From UBA11164 sp002420085 (GTDB lineage Bacteria; Pseudomonadota; Gammaproteobacteria; Xanthomonadales; Xanthomonadaceae): DNA of 14,037 bases. The stretch's first letter is position 1, and the number at the start of each line of letters is the position of its first letter. The position numbers and the translations under genes were made by a program. The stretch spans positions 1 through 14,037 of the forward strand of contig DALYLJ010000082.1 in assembly GCA_031976395.1 (NCBI GenBank). Direction: 5' to 3'. Positions 8,556 to 14,037 of this stretch are shown piece after piece. The notes under the pieces were generated by a model. That model did no database searches. It saw only the letters and a program-made list of their open reading frames with translations, and had not been told where the DNA came from.

Positions 8556-8750
8556 GACGGTCGGAAGCGTGGGATCAGTTTCGCTATTTGCCCTCCGCGC
8601 CAGCGAGTGCTCGAAGTCATCATGACCATCGACCGATGAATCGCGGCCGCTCGCACGGTCGCGTTGGCCGTGTTGGCTTGAAGGAAGCCGAACCTGGAGG
8701 AAGCCGAACCCGACGAACGATGGCCATGATCTGCGCGCAATCGGACAGGG
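8556..8750. other. Intergenic spacer without a recognised gene
   Basis: This DNA separates the leftward efflux promoter from the rightward cytochrome genes. Small reading frames cross it on both strands, but none has a ribosome site, a recognisable motif or family resemblance. Visible structure is limited to a short palindrome GTCATCATGAC (8616-8626) and the direct repeat at 8682-8710. Confidence 0.5.
8682..8710. repeat. 13-bp direct repeat, 16-bp period
   Basis: AGGAAGCCGAACC occurs at 8682-8694 and again at 8698-8710, separated by TGG. The copies lie about 45 bases upstream of the TATAAT box before the cytochrome genes. They may be activator half-sites on one helix face or a simple local duplication; two copies are too few to decide. 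Confidence 0.6.
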
Positions 8751-8754
8751 ACGT

Positions 8755-8760
8755 TATAAT
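8755..8760 (+). promoter_or_regulatory. Candidate -10 box of the cytochrome c gene pair
   Basis: A perfect TATAAT lies 50 bases before the first cytochrome ATG, with predicted transcription start near 8767. No good -35 hexamer is found at 16-18 bases upstream and there is no extended -10 TG. The promoter would therefore be weak or activator-dependent if real. Confidence 0.45.
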
Positions 8761-8810
8761 CGCCGGCTTGTGACGCATCCTCCGATCCGAATCCCGACTT
8801 CGAGTCCCGC

Positions 8811-9140
8811 ATGAAAACGCGCTACGCATCGATCGCCGTCCTGCTCGGCCTGACCCTGTCCGCTGCCGCATCGGCTCAGGGCGACGCCGAGAAGGGCAAA
8901 TCCCTGGCCTACACCTGCACCGGCTGTCACGGCATCGCCGGCTACAAGAACGTCTACCCGCACTATCACGTGCCACGCATCGGCGGCCAGAACTACGAAT
9001 ACCTGGTGACCGCCCTGACCGCCTATCGCACGGGCGAGCGTCCGCACCCGACCATGCGCGCCCAGGCCGAGAGCTTCAGCGAGCAGGACATCCGCGACAT
9101 CGCCACCTACCTTTCCGGCCAGGGCCGCGCGGCCCAGTGA
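8811..9140 (+). CDS. Periplasmic monoheme class I cytochrome c (first of pair)
   Basis: Small secreted c-type cytochrome, an electron carrier in the periplasm. The 109-aa precursor has a signal peptide (MKTRYASIAVLLGLTLSAAA) with likely cleavage after ASA at residue 22. The single heme motif is CTGCH (C36, C39, H40), and M82 in HPTMRAQA is the probable distal ligand. The C-terminal helix (DIRDIATYLSGQ) is typical of c4/c5/c553-like domains. The ATG at 8811 is fixed by the signal peptide; its ribosome site is weak. Its stop overlaps or nearly abuts the next cytochrome gene. The two products are similar along their length, including Y-R-x-G-x-R-P before the Met ligand, so they are tandem paralogues, each resembling one half of a diheme cytochrome c4. 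Likely partners are a bc1 complex and a terminal oxidase; that is family knowledge only. Confidence 0.92.
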   Translation: MKTRYASIAVLLGLTLSAAASAQGDAEKGKSLAYTCTGCHGIAGYKNVYPHYHVPRIGGQNYEYLVTALTAYRTGERPHPTMRAQAESFSEQDIRDIATYLSGQGRAAQ

Positions 9141-9154
9141 ACGAGCGCTTGCCC

Positions 9155-9487
9155 ATGACCCGTCTTCTCATCATCGCCCTGCTGTCCCTCGCCACCGCCG
9201 ACGCCCTCGCCCAGGGCAACGTCGAAGCCGGCCAACGCAAATCCCAGGTCTGCCAAGCCTGCCACGGCCCGGACGGCAATGGCATCGGCGACCCGCAATA
9301 CCCGCTGCTCGCCGGCCAGCACGCCGACTACCTCGCCAAGGCCCTGCGCGACTACCGATCGGGAACCCGTCCGAACGCGATCATGGCCGGCTTCAGCACC
9401 GCATTGAGCGATCAGGACATCGAAGACCTCGCCGCCTACTTCGCCGCACAGAGCGGCCCGCTCAGCACCCTCGACGGTCAGAACTGA
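9155..9487 (+). CDS. Periplasmic monoheme class I cytochrome c (second of pair)
   Basis: Second secreted cytochrome c, 110 aa from ATG 9155. The signal peptide MTRLLIIALLSLATADALAQ is cleaved probably after ALA (residue 19). The heme motif is CQACH (C33, C36, H37), followed by GPDGNGIG as in c4-type domains, and the likely distal ligand is M77 (NAIMAGF). The C-terminal helix has DQDIEDLAAYFAAQ. An alternative GTG start at 9137 forms a GTGA overlap with the first gene's stop and adds six residues before the signal peptide; I prefer ATG 9155 for its standard signal peptide, but translational coupling makes GTG possible. It is co-transcribed with the first cytochrome. The pair looks like a cytochrome c4 split into two separately exported domains, though independent duplication of a monoheme gene is as likely. 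Confidence 0.9.
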   Translation: MTRLLIIALLSLATADALAQGNVEAGQRKSQVCQACHGPDGNGIGDPQYPLLAGQHADYLAKALRDYRSGTRPNAIMAGFSTALSDQDIEDLAAYFAAQSGPLSTLDGQN

Positions 9488-9504
9488 GCGCCCCGAACCG
9501 CTGC

Positions 9505-9521
9505 CGGTCGCGCCTCGACCG
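9505..9521. terminator. Weak hairpin between convergent genes
   Basis: CGGTCG (9505-9510) and CGACCG (9516-9521) form a 6-bp stem around a 5-base loop in the 39-base gap between the cytochrome stop and the stop of the opposing gene. No T-run follows on either side, so intrinsic termination is uncertain; position is the main argument. Confidence 0.3.
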
Positions 9522-9526
9522 ACTCA

Positions 9527-10354
9527 TCACAGGTCCGCCGACGGCTTCCGGCAGCCGGTTTCGTAAATCCCCGTCAACCGGTGCCGCTCGGCCTGACTGC
9601 GCGCCTCCGCGATCTGCTGCCACAGCGACTCGCACGCGCGCTGCTCGTCGGCATCCAAGGTGTCGGGATCGTCCAGCCCGAGCACCGGATTGTTCGGCCC
9701 GGCCATCCCGCAGCCCCCCGACACCGCCAACACCACCACCGAACACACCAGCCGCCAGCCCGGACGCCCCGGAATCGGAATCCGCACGGTTGCCGTGCTC
9801 GCCCGGACCGCACGTTCCAGGACATCGGTCAGCACATCCGGTGTCGGCTGCCAGTAGCCATCGAAGCGGGTCGCCTGGTAGACCAGGGGTGGCGGGCGAT
9901 CGAACACCTTGCCGGCATGTTCCAGGCCGGCAATCTGGAAATCGAAATCCCGTCTGATCGTGTTCCGATCCACCTCAAGCAGCAGATCCTCGCTCAACGC
10001 CAGCGAACCATCCGGCCGATACAGCCGCTCACGCAGGGCGCGCTCGACCAGCACCGGACGCTCGGCTGGCGGCGTCTCGGCAACGGCGGTCGGCGCCAGC
10101 ACCCGACGCACCGGTCGCACTGGCGGCGCCGGCAGCAACTCGGACTCACGCGGACTGCGGATCGCCGGCGGCACCGGCGGCGGCGCAGGAGGCTCGATCA
10201 CCAGCCACTGGATACGAATCGGCTCACCCCGTGGCTGGACCGTCGCATGCGGTCGCGACCACTCGCGCAGAGCCAGCAGCAAGGCCGCATGCAACGCCAC
10301 AACCAGAATCAGTGCCGGGCCATTCCATGGCTGTGCCGAGCGCCGATCAGCCAC
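9527..10354 (-). CDS. TonB-like single-TM protein with proline-rich linker and Cys-containing periplasmic domain, unknown function
   Basis: Unrecognised function; 275 aa from GTG 10354. A short cytoplasmic N-terminus is followed by one TM segment at about 11-30 (GPALILVVALHAALLLAL), then a proline-rich stretch at about 52-95 (PPAPPPVPPAIRSP), then a presumed periplasmic domain. This is the architecture of TonB/TolA-like energy-transducing or envelope-spanning proteins, but no TonB C-terminal domain is evident. The last third holds four cysteines (C194, C205, C231, C268), possibly two disulfides, and a second hydrophobic patch (LVCSVVVLAVSGGCG, 192-206). The ending, with DDPDTLDADEQRACESLWQQ and a late Cys, resembles uncharacterised proteins I associate with Xanthomonadales. 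The start is uncertain: a TTG at 10411 is in frame upstream, no ATG is available, and no strong ribosome site is seen. It converges on the cytochrome genes. Confidence 0.68.
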   Translation of the reverse strand: MADRRSAQPWNGPALILVVALHAALLLALREWSRPHATVQPRGEPIRIQWLVIEPPAPPPVPPAIRSPRESELLPAPPVRPVRRVLAPTAVAETPPAERPVLVERALRERLYRPDGSLALSEDLLLEVDRNTIRRDFDFQIAGLEHAGKVFDRPPPLVYQATRFDGYWQPTPDVLTDVLERAVRASTATVRIPIPGRPGWRLVCSVVVLAVSGGCGMAGPNNPVLGLDDPDTLDADEQRACESLWQQIAEARSQAERHRLTGIYETGCRKPSADL

Positions 10355-10594
10355 ACCGTGGACCGCTGTCCACCCGACGCCAGACCACGACCGCGCGGCC
10401 AACCGGCACAACGCCGGTCATGTCCACCACAGCCCCGGCCATGGGTCCATCGAGCCCGTCCCCCGATCCAACATGCACCCCACCCTGCTCATCGACGATC
10501 CTCATCCGGCGAATGATCCACCGAGCGAGGTGTCGGCGTAAAGCCGTGGACCGGGTACACCCCGACTGATTCGCTCCCCGCGCTCGTCCAGAAC
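10355..10594. other. Intergenic DNA without a recognised feature
   Basis: About 240 bases between the TonB-like gene and the decayed toxin gene. Reading frames cross it on both strands but lack ribosome sites, motifs or family resemblance. I see no convincing promoter for the TonB-like gene. Confidence 0.4.
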
Positions 10595-10927
10595 CTAACC
10601 CACGAACGGGTCCAGTAATGGCACACCGAAGCCACTGAAGTCAGCCCTGTACCGAGTGGCCACCGTGAGACCGTGAACCTTGGCAGTCGCAGCAATCATC
10701 GCGTCCTCGCACAAGGTGTCGGACCACCTGTACCTGAGTTGTGCCCACGTTCGGAAGGCCACCGCGTCCATCGGCAGCACGTTGCACGCGGCGGCCAGCC
10801 TGTCCAGCCTTGCCTCGATCTCTCGTGCCTTCGCCGCATCGTCTGCCAGGCGCTGACCTGCGGTGCATGTCAAGCCAGGTTTCCACGCGGAACGGCGTAG
10901 ACCCGGTTTGATGGCCCGAACGATCAC
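10595..10927 (-). pseudogene. Decayed VapC-type PIN-domain toxin gene
   Basis: Remnant of a VapC ribonuclease toxin. The C-terminal two thirds is well preserved: LPMDAVAFRTWAQLRYR, then SDTLCEDAMIAATAKVHGLT with the PIN aspartate D75, then RADFSGFGVPLLDPF with D96. The N-terminus is broken. GTG 10927 follows a strong AAGGGG ribosome site and reads MIV, but the next residues are RAIKP instead of the family's LDTN motif, so the first catalytic Asp is absent. A second frame over 10851-10901 encodes STPFRVETWLDMHRRSA, matching the normal PIN segment after the KP motif, which implies loss of one base near the G-run at 10902-10904. The mid-domain segment with the catalytic Glu is also missing, so an internal deletion restored the frame. 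About 110 codons remain of a usual 130-140. No antitoxin gene is intact upstream. Expected inactive as a ribonuclease. Confidence 0.75.
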
Positions 10928-10993
10928 TACCCCTTCATGATCGCAGTCACGTAGCGTCTACCGGATGGATGCTAGCCACCTCCATTGCTGTTC

Positions 10994-11371
10994 TTATGGC
11001 CCTTCGCAATCAGGGGTCGTGTCGGGTTTTGGACTGATATGGATCACCTCACGGCCACATAACAAAAACGCGAACGAGGGGCGCTCATTTACGGGAGCCA
11101 CTGACACACTTGACTTCCGAACTGTGCCATTAGTAATCAACTCCGCAGTGCTGCGATTCGTAGAATCGCTACCCAGGCGAATCACCATACCACCGCCCAT
11201 ATCCACAGAGACTTGTTTGCCAACCGGTGCTTCGATCACAAACTCCACTACACTCCCCGACTCGTACACAGCGCCCTCGAAACGCGCCAACGCCAACGAG
11301 TCCGACGTTACGCCCGTGCGCGCGATCGAGGCGACCGTAAGAAGCACGATACAGGTGGTTGCTCGAATCAT
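10994..11371 (-). CDS. Small secreted protein of unknown function (125 aa)
   Basis: Not recognised. The 125-aa product starts with a signal-like segment (MIRATTCIVLLTVASIA) and then a beta-rich, glycine- and serine-containing mature part with no known motif. The mature region has two cysteines, C105 and C122, that could form a disulfide near the C-terminus. ATG 11371 has an excellent ribosome site, AGGAG at 11379-11383 seven bases upstream, stronger than those of the GC-rich genes to the left, which supports it over the opposite-strand frame of similar length. It lies 33 bases after the ABC permease stop on the same strand, so it is probably the last gene of that operon. It could be a periplasmic partner or cargo of the permease; this is inference from position only. 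Its base composition matches the permease region. Confidence 0.7.
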   Translation of the reverse strand: MIRATTCIVLLTVASIARTGVTSDSLALARFEGAVYESGSVVEFVIEAPVGKQVSVDMGGGMVIRLGSDSTNRSTAELITNGTVRKSSVSVAPVNERPSFAFLLCGREVIHISPKPDTTPDCEGP

Positions 11372-11404
11372 ATAAAATCTCCTGAAATAAATTTGGGGAA
11401 CATC

Positions 11405-13714
11405 TTATCCGCTCAACAGCTCACTTAGTCGCAAATTTTGCCAGGTTTGCTTGCCGACAGGAAGCACCAGCAGAACAGCGAATACGGAGCCAAACATGAA
11501 TGGAATGAACATTGCAACTGCCAGATCACTTCCACTCAGTGGTCCAGCTCCGATCATAGTTACGTAAGGAATGAAAAATGGTGCAACGAAAGCAGCAAAA
11601 ATGGATCCGATTAGTACCGGCAGTCCCGCGTATTGCACCAGCCGGACAGCAATACGAAACGGAGTCGCACCCAACGCCACCCGCACAGCCAGCTCACTCT
11701 TAGTGGCCCTTGCAAACAGACTCAGAGCAGCGACGTAGGTGAGCGCACACAACAGGAAGGCGGCGAAACTCCCAGCTACTGCAATATTCCTCTGCAGGAC
11801 GGGGACGCGTATCGACCACGCAAGCGCGTCTTCGACTCGTGCAACGGTATCGCGCTCGAGTAGTGTCTGGCCGTGGTCCGCATCAAGGCGATCGAGAAAG
11901 TATTCAGCGCGAGCTTGGGTCTGCGCCCGCACCAGTCCATAGTTGCGGAATCCAAACAGGCTGCCATTCACAAACACCGTTGGCACTTGCCCTACGTTCA
12001 TCCCGCTCAATTTAATCGGATCAACCAGCCCGATGATTGTGTAATCGGCACCCAGCGCTTCGCGCAAAACCTTTGATCCAACCGATATGCCACCGCCGAC
12101 CGCCTCAAGGAAGTCTGTCGTGACCACCACTGAGTATTGTTCGTCGTGCGTGAACGTCCGTCCCTGCTGCAATGGGATCCTGAGTACATCAAAGAACTCA
12201 GGGCTAACGTGGCAGATCGATATGGACCCTTGACGCTGGGATGGCATATCGGCCAGTGTGATCGAATCCTCAGCAGCGTGCGGCTTGCATGACGACGTCG
12301 CAAACCGGACGTTCGTGTCTGCCGCCACTTCCTCCGCAGCCCTGATCGTGTCCCTACCCTGCTCGGCAGAGACCGCCGGAAGTCCACGAGCGAACTTTGC
12401 AATCACCACGTCTGACGAGACAAAACCAAACCCTTGCCGATCGATGTTAGCTAAACCGAGGAGTGCTGATCCTGCAACAATTCCACTGAGCACGGAGAAT
12501 GTCACCATGCCTGTCAGCGTCGTCCTAGCAGGCGCTAGCACCGGTGACCTACCCGACAGACTTCCCGCTGGATGTGCAGTATTCTTGTATGTTACGCTGA
12601 AGGCAATTCCCTCCTTGGCTGCCGCCGCTATAATCGCGGCAATAAGACAGAAAATCGAAGTAGCGCCGAGAATGCTACTGCGGTGAACACCAGAGAATTT
12701 GAACAGTTCGCTCGATAATAGATAGCTTGCGGCCAGCCATCCAACGAGAACCGCGCCAGCGGAGACCCACGCAGCGTCGATCGCCCCACGCTTGAGTGCG
12801 CACGTCCAACGCACCCGTAGCGATTCACCCAGAACGGCCCTGATGGCAGCCTCTCTCCCCATAGAGGGCGAACTTAGCAGCGCGAGTGCGGCGTGCCCGA
12901 GAACCGCCACCCCGAAAATCACCACACAAAACAGCACGCCAGCACCTGCCACACGATGGGCCTCGGCAGCAGCGTCTGGTGACGGGTATCCGCCAGCGTA
13001 AGCCCGGAAGCTGCGCAGCCTGTCATCATTGCCACCACTGACCATAGCGCGGAATGTGCCTTGATGGTCGGCAACAAGGACCCGGAATACCGGAAGTGGA
13101 ACGTCCGGTGGAGGAGGCTTGTCTGCGAAGATCACCTTTTCAAACAGTGACTCCCGCACAAAAACGTCTGCCGGCTCGCTCCCGTAGCCTCGGAATCCGC
13201 GTGCAACAACACCCCTTACCTGGAAAGCTCGACCACCAATGGAGATCGGCTCAGGAAGGTCCGGTGGGGAGATACCCAATTTCTGGGCGGCTGTTTCTGT
13301 AATAATTGCCGATGACTCATCCAACTGGAGAATGTGGTCTAGATGTGGGCTGCCCGGCACAGCACCCGTTTCAACTCCACCGTGGCCGAAGTAGCGCTCA
13401 GAAACGAAGTGGACCGACCCCGGATACTCCACATCATGTGAGGCCACGGGCAGTCGTCGAGCGGACCAGAATAGATGGTCCACACCGACAGAGCGTAGCA
13501 ACAGCTCGCTGATCTCGTCGCGCGAGAGCAATCCCATCCTGTTCGAAATAGATGGCTTTGACAACGCAATCCAGTCATCCCCGATGGACGGTGCGCCCAC
13601 GATCTCAGTGCTGAACACGCTGGCCAACAATGAGGCCATCGTCGCCCCCAGTCCTGCGGCAACACAGAGCAATGCTGTTGTCGCAATTCGTATTCCGAGT
13701 GCCCTACGGCTCAT
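11405..13714 (-). CDS. MacB/FtsX-type ABC transporter permease with duplicated core (ADOP-like)
   Basis: Inner-membrane ABC permease of the MacB/FtsX superfamily, 769 aa. Two tandem units are visible, each with an N-terminal TM, a periplasmic MacB-type core and three C-terminal TMs. Unit 1: TM about 8-33, core about 36-250, TMs about 257-281, 314-335 and 348-366. Unit 2: TM about 401-421, core about 430-635, TMs about 643-668, 694-718 and 731-752. VSPEFFDVLRIPLQQGRTF (504-522) is a classic MacB core motif. The cytoplasmic FtsX signatures are REAAIRAVLG (287-296) and SELAVRVALGATPFRI (673-688). This layout fits the duplicated ADOP-like permeases, many of which lack a dedicated ATPase; such proteins may act mechanically on periplasmic partners or move hydrophobic or peptide cargo. 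ATG 13714 overlaps the stop of the ATPase remnant by 4 bases (ATGA), so I prefer it to an in-frame alternative 19 codons upstream. No internal stop or frameshift. Confidence 0.85.
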   Translation of the reverse strand: MSRRALGIRIATTALLCVAAGLGATMASLLASVFSTEIVGAPSIGDDWIALSKPSISNRMGLLSRDEISELLLRSVGVDHLFWSARRLPVASHDVEYPGSVHFVSERYFGHGGVETGAVPGSPHLDHILQLDESSAIITETAAQKLGISPPDLPEPISIGGRAFQVRGVVARGFRGYGSEPADVFVRESLFEKVIFADKPPPPDVPLPVFRVLVADHQGTFRAMVSGGNDDRLRSFRAYAGGYPSPDAAAEAHRVAGAGVLFCVVIFGVAVLGHAALALLSSPSMGREAAIRAVLGESLRVRWTCALKRGAIDAAWVSAGAVLVGWLAASYLLSSELFKFSGVHRSSILGATSIFCLIAAIIAAAAKEGIAFSVTYKNTAHPAGSLSGRSPVLAPARTTLTGMVTFSVLSGIVAGSALLGLANIDRQGFGFVSSDVVIAKFARGLPAVSAEQGRDTIRAAEEVAADTNVRFATSSCKPHAAEDSITLADMPSQRQGSISICHVSPEFFDVLRIPLQQGRTFTHDEQYSVVVTTDFLEAVGGGISVGSKVLREALGADYTIIGLVDPIKLSGMNVGQVPTVFVNGSLFGFRNYGLVRAQTQARAEYFLDRLDADHGQTLLERDTVARVEDALAWSIRVPVLQRNIAVAGSFAAFLLCALTYVAALSLFARATKSELAVRVALGATPFRIAVRLVQYAGLPVLIGSIFAAFVAPFFIPYVTMIGAGPLSGSDLAVAMFIPFMFGSVFAVLLVLPVGKQTWQNLRLSELLSG

Positions 13715-13980
13715 GCGAACTCCGCTGCTCGTGACGCCACCGGTTGATGGCGGTGGAGCGTGCCGTCGCAAACGTGATACGCAATGTCGGCACTTGCAAT
13801 CGTTTCAGGGCGATGACTGACAACCAGGACCGCCCCGACACGTGCCCTGATGTTTGAGAGGACGTCTCGCTCCGTGCGAACGTCGAGGTGCGATGTGGCC
13901 TCATCCATTACCAGGACAATTGGCTTTCGGAAGAGAGCCCGTGCAATCATGAGTCGCTGCCGCTGTCCCCCTGACAAGTA
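13711..13980 (-). pseudogene. C-terminal remnant of an exporter-type ABC ATPase (Walker A half missing)
   Basis: Last ~88 residues of an ABC nucleotide-binding domain: signature LSGGQRQRLMIARAL (TTG codes the Leu at 13975-13977), Walker B VLVMDEA, D-loop SHLD and H-switch VVSHRPETI. DEATSHLD and SHRPETIASAD point to type I exporters, especially the peptidase-containing CvaB/RaxB bacteriocin exporters, not the MacB/LolD type, which reads DEPTGNLD. Upstream of about 13980 the same frame reads RWCGRAYRCGAYGDGDGG, unlike any NBD helical domain, while another frame resembles an IS5-family transposase. Walker A and the transmembrane half are therefore absent at least next to this piece, and the fragment cannot bind ATP normally. 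Its stop overlaps the permease ATG by 4 bases, showing the two genes were once one operon. Alternative: the frame continues as a real gene beyond the window and the transposase match is chance. Confidence 0.65.
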
Positions 13981-13982
13981 AG

Positions 13983-14037
13983 CGCCGCCGTCACCGTCAC
14001 CGTATGCACCACACCGGTATGCACGTCCACACCAACG
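13983..14037 (-). mobile_element. IS5-family-like transposase fragment at the window edge
   Basis: Read leftward from 14036, 18 codons give VGVDVHTGVVHTVTVTAA. This closely resembles the catalytic-core segment of IS5-family transposases, typically H-I-G-V-D-x-x-x-G-L-V-H-T-V-x-x-T-A-A-N-V. The resemblance ends at 13983, before the expected N-V, and the frame then runs into ATPase sequence and stops at 13947-13949. The rest lies beyond the window. No IS terminal repeat or target duplication is visible, so the element is truncated. The call rests on a short match recalled from family knowledge. Confidence 0.55.

Noticed and set aside
8616..8626. Palindrome GTCATCATGAC as an operator
   Set aside because: Arms are only 5 bp and no promoter is next to it; chance is likely.
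8770..8783. TTGTGACGCATCC as a possible FNR/CRP-type site before the cytochrome genes
   Set aside because: The right half does not match the consensus and it lies downstream of the predicted transcription start.
9581..10516. Rightward 311-codon frame opposite the TonB-like gene
   Set aside because: Arginine-, histidine- and proline-rich with no start context. The leftward frame has a TM segment and a plausible periplasmic domain.
10965..11375. Rightward 136-codon frame opposite the small secreted protein
   Set aside because: No ribosome site before its ATG and no signal or motif, whereas the leftward frame has AGGAG at good spacing and a signal peptide.
13981..14037. Cys/Gly/Tyr-rich run in the ATPase frame as a small peptide or novel domain
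   Set aside because: It is better explained as an out-of-frame reading of the transposase-like sequence.

Overview
The window looks like a high-GC proteobacterial chromosome, most likely a gammaproteobacterium near the Xanthomonadales/Lysobacterales. This rests on GC-rich codon use, a tripartite RND efflux operon, periplasmic class I cytochromes c, and a TonB-like protein of a type I associate with that group. The taxonomic call is inference; there is no rRNA or other marker gene here.

Left and centre (1-8556, all leftward): a strong sigma70-like promoter at about 8527-8555, overlapped by a 22-bp dyad that looks like a repressor operator, drives a compact efflux operon. The order is periplasmic adaptor (lipoprotein, about 388 aa), then an RND permease of 1157 aa, then a second RND permease of 1048 aa. 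The genes are joined by 4-base ATGA overlaps. The adaptor carries the R-x3-L-x6-S motif for docking a TolC-type channel, but no outer-membrane channel gene is present. The two permeases differ in their proton-relay residues, which suggests an asymmetric (MdtBC-like) pump. The larger one also has an unusual hydrophobic insertion between TM6 and TM7. Downstream, 78 bases after the operon, lies the N-terminal half of an FAD-dependent monooxygenase cut by the window edge.

Middle (8556-10594): a 255-base spacer with a TATAAT box and a 13-bp direct repeat precedes two rightward, overlapping monoheme cytochrome c genes, a tandem pair of secreted paralogues. They converge on a leftward gene for a TonB-like, single-TM, proline-rich periplasmic protein with four cysteines near its C-terminus.

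Right (10595-14037, all leftward): base composition falls and the region looks acquired and partly decayed. It starts with a broken vapC-type PIN toxin that lost its N-terminal catalytic motif and has a frameshift. Next come a small secreted protein of unknown function and a 769-aa MacB/FtsX-type ABC permease with duplicated core domains (ADOP-like). Last is an 88-residue C-terminal remnant of an exporter-type ABC ATPase, beginning at its LSGGQ signature. Directly before that remnant the sequence changes to a reading frame resembling an IS5-family transposase. This suggests the exporter gene was cut by a transposon-linked rearrangement, leaving the permease without an intact ATPase in view.

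I found no RNA gene, CRISPR array, complete insertion sequence or replication origin.
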